Part shown: positions 45,490 to 56,795 of the stretch, piece after piece | How the letters are laid out: every line of letters starts with the position of its first letter | How positions within the stretch are numbered: position 1 is the first letter of the stretch | NCBI RefSeq assembly: GCF_000230895.2 | Contig: NC_016604.1 | Span: forward strand, 682,001 to 746,000 | Length of the DNA: 64,000 nucleotides | From: Mycolicibacterium rhodesiae NBB3 | GTDB lineage: Bacteria; Actinomycetota; Actinomycetes; Mycobacteriales; Mycobacteriaceae | Direction of reading: 5' to 3' | The notes under the pieces: model-generated | Databases searched by the model: none | Seen by the model: the letters and a program-made list of their open reading frames with translations, nothing else | Told to the model about the DNA's origin: nothing | Made by a program: the position numbers and the translations under genes

Positions 45490-46766
45490 ACAACAGCCAC
45501 GATCCACTGACCGTGCTGCATGGCAATGATTCTGTCGTTCAACCCGATCCGGCGTTCGCAGCCCGGCTGCGCTCACGACTGGAAGGCGCACTGAACATGC
45601 CCAATCGAACCGAAGGAGTTGACATGAGTGGCACCGATACCGCTATCGCCGAATTGATCGAGCCCGCCCCCGCGGCCGGCCTGCCGAGACCTGCCGCGCT
45701 GCCGTACCTCACGGTGGCCAACGCTCGCGAAGCGATCGCCTGGTACGTCGAAGCGTTGGGCGCCACCGTAATCGGCGAGCCGTTCGCGATGGCCGACGGC
45801 CGTATCGGGCACGCCGAGCTGGCGCTGGGCGGCGGCGTACTCTACCTGGCCGACGAGTATCCGGAGATCGGACTGAGAGCTCCTGCTCCGCAAGCGAACT
45901 CAGTCAGCCTGATGCTGGAGGTGACCGACACCGACGCTGCGCTGGAACGTGCACGCGAGCGCGGCGCGCGGGTGCAGCGAGAGCCGTACGAGGACCATGG
46001 ATCGCGAGGTGCGGCGATCATCGATCCCTTCGGTCATCGCTGGATGCTCAGTGGTCCGGCCACCGGGGCGGTGGTGCCGATCCAGCATGGCGACGTCGGT
46101 TACGTCTCGGTGTGGACGCCGGACGCCAATCGGGCCGCTGCGTTCTATGGCCACGTCCTCGGTTGGGAATTCGATCCGGCAACCCAACAGGTCACCAACA
46201 CCGATCAGCGCATCGGCATCTTCAGCGTCGACAGTCCACAGGGCATGTCGTGCTCCTACGCGGTGGCCGATCTGGCCGCGGCACGGCAGGCGATTGTCGC
46301 TGCCGGCGGGACGGCCGACCCGACAGAGGAGTTCGACTTCGGTGTTCTGTGCGGTGCGACAGATCCCGCGGGAACCAGCTTCGCGGTGTTCCAGCCCGCG
46401 CCGGGCATCGCCCGCCCCGCGCTGAACGGTACTGGGCCAGGCGAGCTTTCGTACATCACGTACGAAGTTCCGGACTCCGGCGCGTTCCGGGCCTTCTACA
46501 GCGGACTGCTGTTCTGGTCGTTCGAGCCCGGTCGCATCGACGACGGCTGGCAGATCGCCCAGACCCACCCGATGGCAGGCGTCGCCGGCGGCAGTACGCA
46601 GACGGTCACAGTGCCGATGTGGACCGTCACCGACATCGAGGCCGCCGTGGCTCGGGTGCGCGAGGCAGGGGGCACCGTGATCGAGGAGCCGTCGACACAG
46701 TCCTACGGCAGGTCGGCGCAGTGCACCGACGATCAGGGCGTGCGGTTCTATCTCGGCGAGCTGTGA
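45486..46766 (+). CDS. multi-domain VOC (glyoxalase/bleomycin-resistance) protein coupled to the sigma factor
   Basis: 426 residues from GTG 45486, preceded by GGAGGGAGG. An N-terminal 45-residue segment (VQPDPAFAARLRSRLEGAL) is followed by three VOC-like modules (about 65-165, 195-300 and 310-426) rich in GWEF, DPFGHRWML and DPAGTSFAVF motifs. A second start, ATG 45624, has a perfect AAGGAG site 6 bases upstream, so a form lacking the N-terminal segment may be made. VOC domains bind metals or small molecules; no full set of metal ligands is obvious. Function unknown. Confidence 0.85.
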   Translation: MNNSHDPLTVLHGNDSVVQPDPAFAARLRSRLEGALNMPNRTEGVDMSGTDTAIAELIEPAPAAGLPRPAALPYLTVANAREAIAWYVEALGATVIGEPFAMADGRIGHAELALGGGVLYLADEYPEIGLRAPAPQANSVSLMLEVTDTDAALERARERGARVQREPYEDHGSRGAAIIDPFGHRWMLSGPATGAVVPIQHGDVGYVSVWTPDANRAAAFYGHVLGWEFDPATQQVTNTDQRIGIFSVDSPQGMSCSYAVADLAAARQAIVAAGGTADPTEEFDFGVLCGATDPAGTSFAVFQPAPGIARPALNGTGPGELSYITYEVPDSGAFRAFYSGLLFWSFEPGRIDDGWQIAQTHPMAGVAGGSTQTVTVPMWTVTDIEAAVARVREAGGTVIEEPSTQSYGRSAQCTDDQGVRFYLGEL

Positions 46767-46771
46767 CTTGC

Positions 46772-46820
46772 GAATTCGGCGCGCTAACGCACCCTCAGGG
46801 TTGATTAGCGCGCCGGATTC
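46772..46820. terminator. bidirectional terminator hairpin
   Basis: A 16-bp stem (46772-46787 with 46805-46820) is broken only by one G-U-type pair, with a 17-base loop. It sits exactly between the convergent VOC and flavoprotein genes, starting 5 bases after each stop, and can serve both. Confidence 0.8.
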
Positions 46821-46825
46821 GCTGA

Positions 46826-48001
46826 TCAGCCGAGGACGTCGGCAATCGGTGCACCCGCCGCGATCTTCGAGCGGGCCTTCATGACTTTGCCCGGCATGCC
46901 GCCACCGACCACACCGGCTACGACACCGTCGCGCTCGTAGTACGCGAGGAATTTCCGACCGTCGTCCTCGACCACGTGGACGACGTCGTCGGCCTCAGGC
47001 TCACCAAGGCACTGGATCTTCACGTCGTACTGGTCACTCCAGAAGTACGGCACCGAAACGGTGGACGGCGTGTCCTGCCCCAACATCGCGGGCACCAGCA
47101 CCCGCGCTTGGTCGGCGACGTTGCTCCAATGTTCCACGCGCACTTGGTGACCCAGGGTGTGGCGCCATGACGCGACGTCACCGATCGCCCACACATGCGG
47201 CGCGCTGGCACGACCGTGATCATCACAGACGATGCCGTTGTCGATCTCGAGACCGCTGTCGGCAAGCCATTCGGTGGCCGGATGCGAACCGATGCCGACC
47301 ACCACCAGATCCGCGTCGAGCTCGGTGCCGTCGTCGAGGGTGACCTTCTGGACGCGATCGGTTCCGCCGACTTCGGAGACACCGACTCCGCAGCGGACAT
47401 CGACTCCTTCGGCGCGGTGCAGTCGGGCGACCAGATCGCCGATCTGTCCGCCGAGCACCGACGCCAGCGGTGACGGCTGCGGTTCGACCAGCACGACGTC
47501 GACTCCTAGTCCGCGCAGGCTCGCCGCCACCTCACAACCGATGAATCCCGCACCGACCACCACTGCACGTCGCGCCGAGCCCGCCTCCTGCCGGAGCGCG
47601 ATGCTCTCGTCGAAGTTGCGCAGCACGTGTATCCCCTTGAGATCCGGGAACGACGGGATGCGCTTGGGCACGAGGCCCGTGGCGATGATCAGTTCGTCGT
47701 AGGACAGCTCGGTGCCATCGGCAAGGGTCAGCTTCTGGTTCGCCGTGTCCACCGACCGGGCACCATTGCCGAGCAGCAGCGTGATGTTGTTCTCGTCGTA
47801 GAACTCGGCGGGCTTGAGGGTGACGTCGTCGGTCTCGGCGCGCAGCACTTCCTTCGACAGCGGCGGCCGGTCGTACGGCAGATGGTCCTCGTCGCTGACG
47901 ATGGTGACCGGCCCGGTGTATTCCGACCGCCGTAGCTGTTCGGCCGTGCGGGCCGCGGCCAGGCCGCCGCCGACGATGAAGACTCCTCCACGCGTGGACA
48001 T
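46826..48001 (-). CDS. ferredoxin/rubredoxin reductase-like FAD-NAD(P) oxidoreductase
   Basis: 391 residues from the ATG at 48001 (a TTG ten codons earlier is possible). FAD site IVGGGLAAARTAEQL at the N-terminus, NAD(P) site VVGAGFIGCEVAASL mid-protein, and VWAIGDVAS contacting FAD, the layout of putidaredoxin/ferredoxin reductases. Homologue of M. tuberculosis Rv0688. It could supply electrons to ferredoxins feeding P450s such as those at 32685-35304, but no ferredoxin gene is nearby; this link is inference. Confidence 0.92.
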   Translation of the reverse strand: MSTRGGVFIVGGGLAAARTAEQLRRSEYTGPVTIVSDEDHLPYDRPPLSKEVLRAETDDVTLKPAEFYDENNITLLLGNGARSVDTANQKLTLADGTELSYDELIIATGLVPKRIPSFPDLKGIHVLRNFDESIALRQEAGSARRAVVVGAGFIGCEVAASLRGLGVDVVLVEPQPSPLASVLGGQIGDLVARLHRAEGVDVRCGVGVSEVGGTDRVQKVTLDDGTELDADLVVVGIGSHPATEWLADSGLEIDNGIVCDDHGRASAPHVWAIGDVASWRHTLGHQVRVEHWSNVADQARVLVPAMLGQDTPSTVSVPYFWSDQYDVKIQCLGEPEADDVVHVVEDDGRKFLAYYERDGVVAGVVGGGMPGKVMKARSKIAAGAPIADVLG

Positions 48002-48046
48002 GGGCAAATTTTGCACGACGGCCGAAGCCAATTGGCGGCCACCCCG

Positions 48047-48493
48047 TCAGCCGCGGTCCCGGTCGATGATGTTGGTGAGTACGACGATGCTCTCGCTGCG
48101 CTCGACGTCGGCCGCCGAACGGATGCGTTCGAGCGCCTCTTCGAGATGGCGCATATCGCGGGCGAGCACATGCAGGATCGCGTCGGCGGTACCGGTCACG
48201 GTGGCCGCACCGATCACCTCGGGGATGCCGATCCAGGCCGCGCGCAACTGTTCCGGCGCGATCGTGCCGTGACGGAACACCTGCACGTACGCCTCGGTGT
48301 TCCAGCCGAGCGCGCTGCGGTCGACCACGGTCGTGAACCCGCGGATGACCCCGTTGTCGAGCAGTCGATCGACCCTGCGCTTCACTGCGGGCGCCGAGAG
48401 GTTCACCTGCGCGCCGATCTCGGCGTAGGTGGCGCGCGCGTCGTTGGCGAGCGCGGCCAGGATGCGCTCGTCGGTCTCGTCCAGGCGGTCCAT
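48047..48493 (-). CDS. Lrp/AsnC family transcriptional regulator
   Basis: 148 residues from the ATG at 48493 with GGAGGTG directly upstream; a longer frame exists but lacks a ribosome site. Winged helix at about 5-60 (RLDETDERILAALANDARATYAEIGAQV, SAPAVKRRVDRL), then the RAM ligand domain (VTGTADAILHVLARDMRHLEE). It diverges from the arginine/ornithine operon and probably activates it in response to arginine or ornithine. Corresponds to M. tuberculosis Rv2324. Confidence 0.92.
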   Translation of the reverse strand: MDRLDETDERILAALANDARATYAEIGAQVNLSAPAVKRRVDRLLDNGVIRGFTTVVDRSALGWNTEAYVQVFRHGTIAPEQLRAAWIGIPEVIGAATVTGTADAILHVLARDMRHLEEALERIRSAADVERSESIVVLTNIIDRDRG

Positions 48494-48551
48494 GAGCACC
48501 TCCACGCAATAAATCTCTATGATTCCACACATGGTGTAATGGATAGAGTGT

Positions 48552-48600
48552 CAATTTGCAACAAACGGCGATTGATTGCAAAATTGATGGGCCATATCGT
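48552..48600 (+). promoter_or_regulatory. Lrp-type operator overlapping the arginine operon promoter
   Basis: CAATTTGCAA (48552-48561) and TTGCAAAATTG (48576-48586) form an inverted repeat about two turns apart. The promoter TTGATT (48572-48577), 17-base spacer, TATCGT (48595-48600) overlaps the right arm. The -10 ends 6 bases before the ATG at 48607, so transcription should begin at or beside that A (leaderless). Confidence 0.65.
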
Positions 48601-48606
48601 TGATTT

Positions 48607-49452
48607 ATGACGATATCCGATGTCGCCACCGCTGAGCGCGCATCCTCGATCCGCACGTCCCGTCCCCGCCATTACGCCATGACGGCGCCGACGTTCTTCG
48701 CCGTCGAGTACGCGATCAACCCGTGGATGGACACGTCGGTGCCCGTCGACACTCATGTCGCGCTGGGCCAGTGGGAGACGCTGCGCCAGACGTACAAAGA
48801 ACTCGGCCACACCGTCGAGCTCGTGGAGCCTGTGACCGGATTGCCGGACATGGTGTACGCCGCCAACGGCGGACTGATCGTGAACGACAAAGCAGTTGCC
48901 GCCCGGTTCGCGTATCCGCAGCGCGCCGGCGAATCGGCGGCCTACGCCGAGTGGATGACTCGCCACGGCTACGACGTCGCCGAGACCCGACACATCAACG
49001 AGGGCCAAGGTGATCTCCTCGTCGTCGGCGCGATCATCCTGGCGGGCCACGGTTTCCGCACGCAACACCAGGCGCACGACGAGATCGCCGCGATCGTCGA
49101 AATGCCCGTCGTCAGCCTCGAACTGGTCGATCCGCGCTTCTATCACCTCGACACCGCCCTCGCGGTGCTCGACGACACCGCGATCGCTTTCTACCCGCCG
49201 GCTTTCACCGAAAGGTCGCGGACGAAGCTGCTCGAACTGTTTCCCGACGCCATCGAGGTGACTAGTGCCGATGCGTACGCACTGGGCCTGAACGCCGTGT
49301 CTGACGGGCGCAACGTGGTATTGCCCGCCGCCGCAACCGGTTTCGCCGAGCAGCTGTCCGACGCCGGATTCCGGCCGATCGGCGTTGATCTGTCCGAGCT
49401 GCTCAAGGGCGGCGGATCCATCAAATGCTGCACCCTGGAGGTACATCCGTGA
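48607..49452 (+). CDS. guanidino-group hydrolase: arginine dihydrolase or DDAH-like
   Basis: 281 residues of the pentein fold. Active-site elements: D81-M-V-Y-A-A-N87-G-G, EGQGD (132-136), Y-H180-L-D182, and the nucleophile C274 in GGGSIKCC. Dimethylarginine hydrolases yield citrulline. The Asn in the AANGG segment resembles that of arginine dihydrolases (ArgZ/AgrE type), which turn arginine into ornithine, CO2 and ammonia; this rests on memory of that family. The gene directly precedes rocD (GTGA overlap), which uses ornithine, supporting the dihydrolase reading. Corresponds to M. tuberculosis Rv2323c. Family sure, reaction not. Confidence 0.85.
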   Translation: MTISDVATAERASSIRTSRPRHYAMTAPTFFAVEYAINPWMDTSVPVDTHVALGQWETLRQTYKELGHTVELVEPVTGLPDMVYAANGGLIVNDKAVAARFAYPQRAGESAAYAEWMTRHGYDVAETRHINEGQGDLLVVGAIILAGHGFRTQHQAHDEIAAIVEMPVVSLELVDPRFYHLDTALAVLDDTAIAFYPPAFTERSRTKLLELFPDAIEVTSADAYALGLNAVSDGRNVVLPAAATGFAEQLSDAGFRPIGVDLSELLKGGGSIKCCTLEVHP

Positions 49453-50678
49453 CGATCCTTGATGCCGTGACCACCGACACCGAGCTCGCGATAGCCGTCG
49501 ACGACCGCTACGTCGCACACAACTACTCACCGCTTCCTGTTGTTGCGGCCAGTGCGGACGGTGTATGGATCACCGATGTCGAAGGCCGTCGCTACCTCGA
49601 CTGCCTTTCGGCCTACTCGGCGGTGAACTTCGGCCACCGCAATCCGGAGATCACCGCTGTCGCCCACGCGCAGTTGGACAAACTGACGCTGGTGAGCCGG
49701 GCGTTCCACTCCGATCGGCTCGGGCAGTTCTGTGCGGCGCTTGCCCACCTCTGCGGCAAAGACATGGTGCTGCCGATGAACAGCGGTGCCGAAGCCGTGG
49801 AGAGCGGCATCAAGGTTGCCCGGAAATGGGGCACCGACGTCAAGGGTGTGCCCGCCGGACAGAGCAATATCGTGGTAGCACACAACAACTTCCACGGTCG
49901 CACCACGACGATCATCAGCTTCTCCGACGACGAGACCGCGCGACGGGGGTTCGGTCCGTACACCCCTGGGTTCCACGCGGCGCCCTTCGGTGACGCCGAT
50001 GCGCTGGCGTCCGCGATCGACGCGAACACCGTCGCGGTTCTGCTCGAGCCGATCCAGGGCGAAGCCGGAATCATCGTTCCGCCCGCCGACTTCCTGCCTC
50101 GGGTACGCGCACTGTGCACCGAACACAACGTGTTGATGATCGCCGACGAGATCCAGTCGGGGCTGGCGCGAACAGGGCGCACGCTCGCATGCGACCACTT
50201 CGGCGTCGTGCCCGACATCTATCTGCTCGGCAAGGCCCTCGGTGGCGGTGTGGTTCCGCTCTCCGCCGTCGTGGCCGACCGAGACGTCCTCGGTGTGCTG
50301 CACCCCGGTGAACACGGTTCGACGTTCGGCGGCAATCCGCTGGCTGCTGCGATCGGCACCACGGTGGTGGCGATGCTGGCCCGCGGCGAGTTCCAGTCCC
50401 GTTCAGCAGAACTCGGCGAGCACCTGCACGCACGGCTGCGCGCCCTCATCGGATCCGGCGTCGTCGCCGTGCGCGGTATGGGCCTGTGGGCCGGCGTGGA
50501 CATCGATCCTGCGCTGGGCACCGGCAAGCAGATCAGCATGAAGTTGGCGCAACGCGGTGTCCTGGTGAAGGACACTCACGGCTCGACGCTGCGTTTCGCG
50601 CCGCCGCTGGTCATCACCGCGGAAGAGATCGACTGGGCGATTGATCAGTTCGCCGACGTTCTGGCCGATCTGGGTTGA
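49449..50678 (+). CDS. rocD: ornithine aminotransferase
   Basis: 409 residues from GTG 49449 overlapping the previous stop. Class III PLP aminotransferase: N111-S-G-A-E, D233-E-I-Q and the Schiff-base lysine K262 (LLGKALGGG), with LEPIQGEAG. It converts ornithine and 2-oxoglutarate to glutamate semialdehyde and glutamate, feeding arginine carbon into proline/glutamate. In M. tuberculosis the equivalent gene is split (Rv2322c-Rv2321c); here it is intact. Confidence 0.95.
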   Translation: MTILDAVTTDTELAIAVDDRYVAHNYSPLPVVAASADGVWITDVEGRRYLDCLSAYSAVNFGHRNPEITAVAHAQLDKLTLVSRAFHSDRLGQFCAALAHLCGKDMVLPMNSGAEAVESGIKVARKWGTDVKGVPAGQSNIVVAHNNFHGRTTTIISFSDDETARRGFGPYTPGFHAAPFGDADALASAIDANTVAVLLEPIQGEAGIIVPPADFLPRVRALCTEHNVLMIADEIQSGLARTGRTLACDHFGVVPDIYLLGKALGGGVVPLSAVVADRDVLGVLHPGEHGSTFGGNPLAAAIGTTVVAMLARGEFQSRSAELGEHLHARLRALIGSGVVAVRGMGLWAGVDIDPALGTGKQISMKLAQRGVLVKDTHGSTLRFAPPLVITAEEIDWAIDQFADVLADLG

Positions 50679-50721
50679 CACTAGTCGGGTACTTCCTAAC
50701 TCCAGGTGTGCAGGAGGCAGA

Positions 50722-52232
50722 ATGACGACACCCACCGTGAGCCTGTCCCGACAAATGCTGCGCCGGCGCCCGGTAGTAGGCGCAGCGGTCGCGCACGGCG
50801 CGGACGACCACCTGAAGCGGACGATCGGCACCTTCCAGCTGACGATGTTCGGCGTCGGCGCCACGGTCGGCACCGGCATCTTCTTCGTCCTACAGGACGC
50901 GGTGCCGGTCGCCGGACCGTCCGTGGTCGTCTCGTTCATCATCGCGGGCATCGCAGCCGGCCTGGCAGCGATCTGCTACGCCGAGATGGCCTCGGCGGTA
51001 CCGGTTTCCGGCTCGACGTACTCGTATGCGTACACCACGCTCGGCGAGTTCGTCGCCATGGGCGTCGCGGCGTGCCTGCTACTCGAGTACGGTGTCTCGA
51101 CCGCGGCCGTCGCCGTCGGGTGGAGTCAGTATCTGAACAAGCTGTTCGCCAACGTCTTCAATGGATGGCAGCTGCCCGACCAGATCATCGCGGCACCGTG
51201 GGACGAAGTCGCCGAGGGCCATGCCCAGGGCTGGATCAACCTGCCCGCCGTCGTGCTCGTGGTGCTGTGCGCGCTGCTGCTGATTCGGGGCGCCAGCGAG
51301 TCCGCGGTGGTGAACACCGTCATGGTGGTCATCAAGCTGGGTGTGCTCGGCCTGTTCGCGATCATCGCGTTCACCGCCTTCAATGCCGACCATTTCGCGA
51401 ACTTCGCACCGTTCGGCGTCGCGGCCGTCGGTTCCGCCGCGGGAGTGATCTTCTTCTCCTACATCGGCCTGGACGCGGTATCCACAGCGGGCGACGAAGT
51501 CAAGAACCCGCAGAAGACCATGCCGCGAGCCATCATCGCTGCGCTGCTGATCGTCACAGGCGTCTATGTCCTCGTCGCCATCGCGGCGATCGGCGCTCAG
51601 AAGTGGGAACTCTTCGACGGTCAGTCCGCCGGACTCGCCCAGATCCTCGACGATGTCACCGGCGCCACCTGGTGGAGCACGGTGCTGGCGGCAGGCGCCG
51701 TCATTTCGATCTTCTCGGTGACGTTGGTGACGATGTACGGCCAGACCCGCATCCTGTTCGCGATGGGCCGCGACGGCCTGCTGCCGTCGATGTTCGCCAA
51801 GGTGAACCCAAAGAGCATGACGCCGGTGAACAACACGATCATCGTCGCGATCGTGGTCAGCCTGCTCGCCGCCTTCATTCCGCTGAACAAGCTGATCGAC
51901 ATGGTCTCGATCGGCACCCTGACCGCGTTCATCGTGGTGTCGATCGGCGTCATCATCCTGCGGGTGCGCGAACCCGATCTACCCCGCGGATTCAAGGTAC
52001 CGCTCTACCCGATCACGCCCGTCCTGTCCGTGATCGCCTGCGGCTACATCCTGTACAGCCTGCACTGGTACACCTGGATCGCCTTCAGCGCATGGGTTTT
52101 GGTGGTGTGGGCGTTCTACCTGCTGTGGGGACGCAAGCACAGCGCACTCAACGACGGCGGGGACGTTATCATCGAATCGGCGGCCCCCGGTATCGAGGAT
52201 GTCGAAATCGTCACTCCGCCAAAGGATGCGCC

Positions 52233-52236
<4 letters not shown>
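50722..52236 (+). CDS. rocE: APC family amino acid permease (RocE-like)
   Basis: 504 residues from the ATG at 50722 with AGGAGG upstream. Twelve hydrophobic helices; the helix 1 motif GVGATVGTGIFFVL is the substrate-binding GxGxG of cationic amino-acid transporters. It probably imports arginine or ornithine for the enzymes upstream in the operon. The 43-base gap after rocD has no terminator. M. tuberculosis equivalent Rv2320c. Confidence 0.88.
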
Positions 52237-54070
<1,834 letters not shown>

Positions 54071-55315
54071 TCAATCGATCGGGTCGCGGATGATCGGGCA
54101 GGTCATGCAGTGCCCACCGCCGCGCCCGCGGCCGAGCTCGGCTCCGACGATGGTGATCACCTCGATGCCGGCCCGGCGCAACAAGGTGTTGGTGTGGGTG
54201 TTGCGGTCATAGGCGAACACCACCCCTGGCTCGACGGCCACCAGGTTGTTGCCGCTGTCCCACTGCTGGCGCTCCGAATCGTATTTCGTGCCACCGGTTT
54301 CCACCACCCGCAGCGCGTCGAGCCCAAGCGCGTCGGCGACCACCTCGACAAATGGTTTGCTTGCCTCCTCCACCTCGACGCCAGGATCCGCATCGATGGG
54401 ATGCAGGACGAATGTCTGTATCGAATCGACGATGTCCGGATACAGCGTGACAACGTCATGGTCGGCGAACGTGAAGACCGTGTCGAGATGCATGGCCGCA
54501 CGCAGCTTGGGCATTCCTGCGACGATGACCTTGGTGACGGCATTCTCGGCAAACAGCTTGGCCGCGACCTGGGTGATCGCCTGACGTGAGGTGCGTTCGC
54601 TCATGCCGATGATGACGACTCCGTTACCCGGCACGAGGACGTCGCCGCCCTCGATCGTCGACATCCCCCACGACTCCTCCGGGTCACCCCACCACACGGT
54701 CGAGCCGACGAAGTCGGGGTGGAATTCGTAGATGGCCTTCATCAACAACGTCTCGTCGTGTCGAGCAGGCCAGAACAGCGGATTGAGCGTAAGGCCTTGA
54801 TAAATCCAGCAGGTGGTGTCGCGGGTGTACAGAGTGTTGGGCAGCGGCGGCATCAGATACTCCGTGACGCCGGCGGCCTCGCGCGCCAGGGCCCGGTAAC
54901 CCGACTGAATCTCTGACGGCAGATCGCGGGTGGACATCCCGCCGATGAGCAGCTCCGTCAGTCGCGGGGTCTGCAATGAGTCCAGGAAGCCGCGCGTGTC
55001 GTCGACGAGTCCTAGGCCCACTTCGTTCGGCACGATCTTGCGGTCGAGTAGCCAGGCTTTCGCCTCGGGGATCTCCATCGTCTCGGTGAGGAGCTCGTGC
55101 AGTTCGACCACCTCGACATCGCGGTCGCGCATCTTGTCGATGAAGTCGAAGTGGTCGCGGCGTGCGTTCTGCACCCACAGCACGTCGTCGAACAGCAGAT
55201 CGTCGCAATTGGTCGGGGTGAGCCGCTCGTGCGCCAGGCCGGGCGAGCACACCAGGACCTTGCGCAGCTTGCCGACCTCGGAGTGAACGCCGTAATTCGC
55301 GGACGGACTCGTCAC
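54071..55315 (-). CDS. arcA: arginine deiminase
   Basis: 414 residues from GTG 55315, 10 bases after the arcD stop with AGGAG between. ADI signatures: [14 protein letters not shown], the substrate loop [17 protein letters not shown], and the nucleophile C403 in GGGHCMTCP. It hydrolyses arginine to citrulline and ammonia. The ornithine carbamoyltransferase and carbamate kinase that complete the pathway are not adjacent. Homologue of M. tuberculosis Rv1001. A short gap separates it from the SDR gene. Confidence 0.95.
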   Translation of the reverse strand: MTSPSANYGVHSEVGKLRKVLVCSPGLAHERLTPTNCDDLLFDDVLWVQNARRDHFDFIDKMRDRDVEVVELHELLTETMEIPEAKAWLLDRKIVPNEVGLGLVDDTRGFLDSLQTPRLTELLIGGMSTRDLPSEIQSGYRALAREAAGVTEYLMPPLPNTLYTRDTTCWIYQGLTLNPLFWPARHDETLLMKAIYEFHPDFVGSTVWWGDPEESWGMSTIEGGDVLVPGNGVVIIGMSERTSRQAITQVAAKLFAENAVTKVIVAGMPKLRAAMHLDTVFTFADHDVVTLYPDIVDSIQTFVLHPIDADPGVEVEEASKPFVEVVADALGLDALRVVETGGTKYDSERQQWDSGNNLVAVEPGVVFAYDRNTHTNTLLRRAGIEVITIVGAELGRGRGGGHCMTCPIIRDPID

Positions 55316-55325
55316 TTGTGCTCCT

Positions 55326-56774
55326 CTAGATCTCGATCGCTCCAGTTGCCAAGAACACCACACCCACGACGGCACCGAGGAGAATCACCCCGAACAGCGC
55401 CGCCTCGGCCGGCCGGAAAACCCGAAGCCCCCGCTCACGTCGCGCCTTGTAGTACAGCGCGGCAGCCGGGGCGTACAGGATGCAGGACAGCAGGAGCTTG
55501 TCGACGCCGGCGGCGTAGACGAGGAAGAGGGTGTATACCGTGGCGAGGCCGGCGATCACCATGTCTGGCACAAGGAATTTGCCGTCGCCGTAGGTTTCGC
55601 GGGTGGCCGTAAGCTTCAGTGCGTATGCGGCCGCGAGGAGGTACGGGATGAGGGACAGCGCGGCGGTCAGGTCCAGCATGAAATCCAGTGCGTCCGCAGC
55701 GAACAGCAGCGCCACCAGCAGCAGCGAGATCAGGCACGCGGCCATGACGAGAGCGGCCACCGGCGCACCGTGTTTGTTGGTGCGGGCCAAGAACCGCGGC
55801 ATGTCCTCGGACTGGGCCGGAATGAACAGCACCTCGGCGGCCATCAGGGTCCACGCCAGATACGCGCCGAGCACCGACACGATCACCCCGACGCGGATGA
55901 AGATCGATCCCCAATGTCCGACAACCGATTCCAGCACCGCCGCCATCGACGGCTGGCTGACGCCCGCGAGTTCATCCTGCGGCATGACGCCGTAAGACAC
56001 CATGGTGACCAAGGCGAAAACGCTGAGCACACCGAGGAATCCAATGACCGTTGCTCGGCCCACGTCCTCCCGCTTGCGCGCCATCCTCGAATAGACGCTC
56101 GCACCTTCGATACCCAGGAAGACGAACACGGTGATCAGCATCGTGCCGGTGGCTTGGTCCCAGATCGCGGTGAACGAATACCCTTCTGTCCCACCCCAGA
56201 AGTTGTCGGCGAACACGTCGGCCTTGAATGCGATCGCCACGATCACGATGAACATCAGAATCGGCACCACTTTGGCGATGGTGACGATGTAGTTGATGAC
56301 GGCGGCATCCTTGACACCGCGCATCACCAACGCCGCGAACAGCCAGACCCCGATCGCCGACACCACGACCGCGAGCACCGTGTCCCCCGCACCGAAGGCG
56401 GGCACGATCGCACTCATCGTCGCCATGATCAGCACCCAGTACGACGTGTTGCCAGCGCAGGCCGACGCCCAGTACCCGATGGCCGAATTGAACCCGACGT
56501 AGTCGCCGAAGCCCGCTTTGGCGTAGGCGAAGATACCGGCGTCGAGGTCAGGCTTGCGAGTCGCGAGACGCTGAAAAACGAACGCCAACATCAGCATTCC
56601 CGAGCCCGCGATCGTCCACGCAATGACCGCCCCGAGCACACCGGTCTCGGTGCCGAACCGGCGTGGCAGGAGGAAGACCCCGGCTCCGATCATCGAGCCG
56701 ACCACCATCGCAGTCAGCGTCGGCAGGCTGACCTTCGGGTCGCTTGTCGGTGTGGTCGTCTCGATGTCGGCCAT
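55326..56774 (-). CDS. arcD: arginine/ornithine antiporter-type APC transporter
   Basis: 482 residues, twelve to thirteen hydrophobic helices; helix 1 motif [15 protein letters not shown] and the helix 6 region [16 protein letters not shown] are those of basic amino-acid antiporters. It exchanges arginine for ornithine (or citrulline) and is co-transcribed with arcA. Symbol assigned from family plus context; arcD-type specificity is inference. Confidence 0.88.
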   Translation of the reverse strand: MADIETTTPTSDPKVSLPTLTAMVVGSMIGAGVFLLPRRFGTETGVLGAVIAWTIAGSGMLMLAFVFQRLATRKPDLDAGIFAYAKAGFGDYVGFNSAIGYWASACAGNTSYWVLIMATMSAIVPAFGAGDTVLAVVVSAIGVWLFAALVMRGVKDAAVINYIVTIAKVVPILMFIVIVAIAFKADVFADNFWGGTEGYSFTAIWDQATGTMLITVFVFLGIEGASVYSRMARKREDVGRATVIGFLGVLSVFALVTMVSYGVMPQDELAGVSQPSMAAVLESVVGHWGSIFIRVGVIVSVLGAYLAWTLMAAEVLFIPAQSEDMPRFLARTNKHGAPVAALVMAACLISLLLVALLFAADALDFMLDLTAALSLIPYLLAAAYALKLTATRETYGDGKFLVPDMVIAGLATVYTLFLVYAAGVDKLLLSCILYAPAAALYYKARRERGLRVFRPAEAALFGVILLGAVVGVVFLATGAIEI

Positions 56775-56795
56775 CGGTCCACTCCTGCGCGTTGA

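Noticed and set aside
50706..52232. Plus-strand frame running through the permease gene and joining the stress protein into an 802-residue product
   Set aside because: The first 500 residues are arginine-rich out-of-frame translation of the permease; the true stress protein starts at 52233 with an ATGA overlap.
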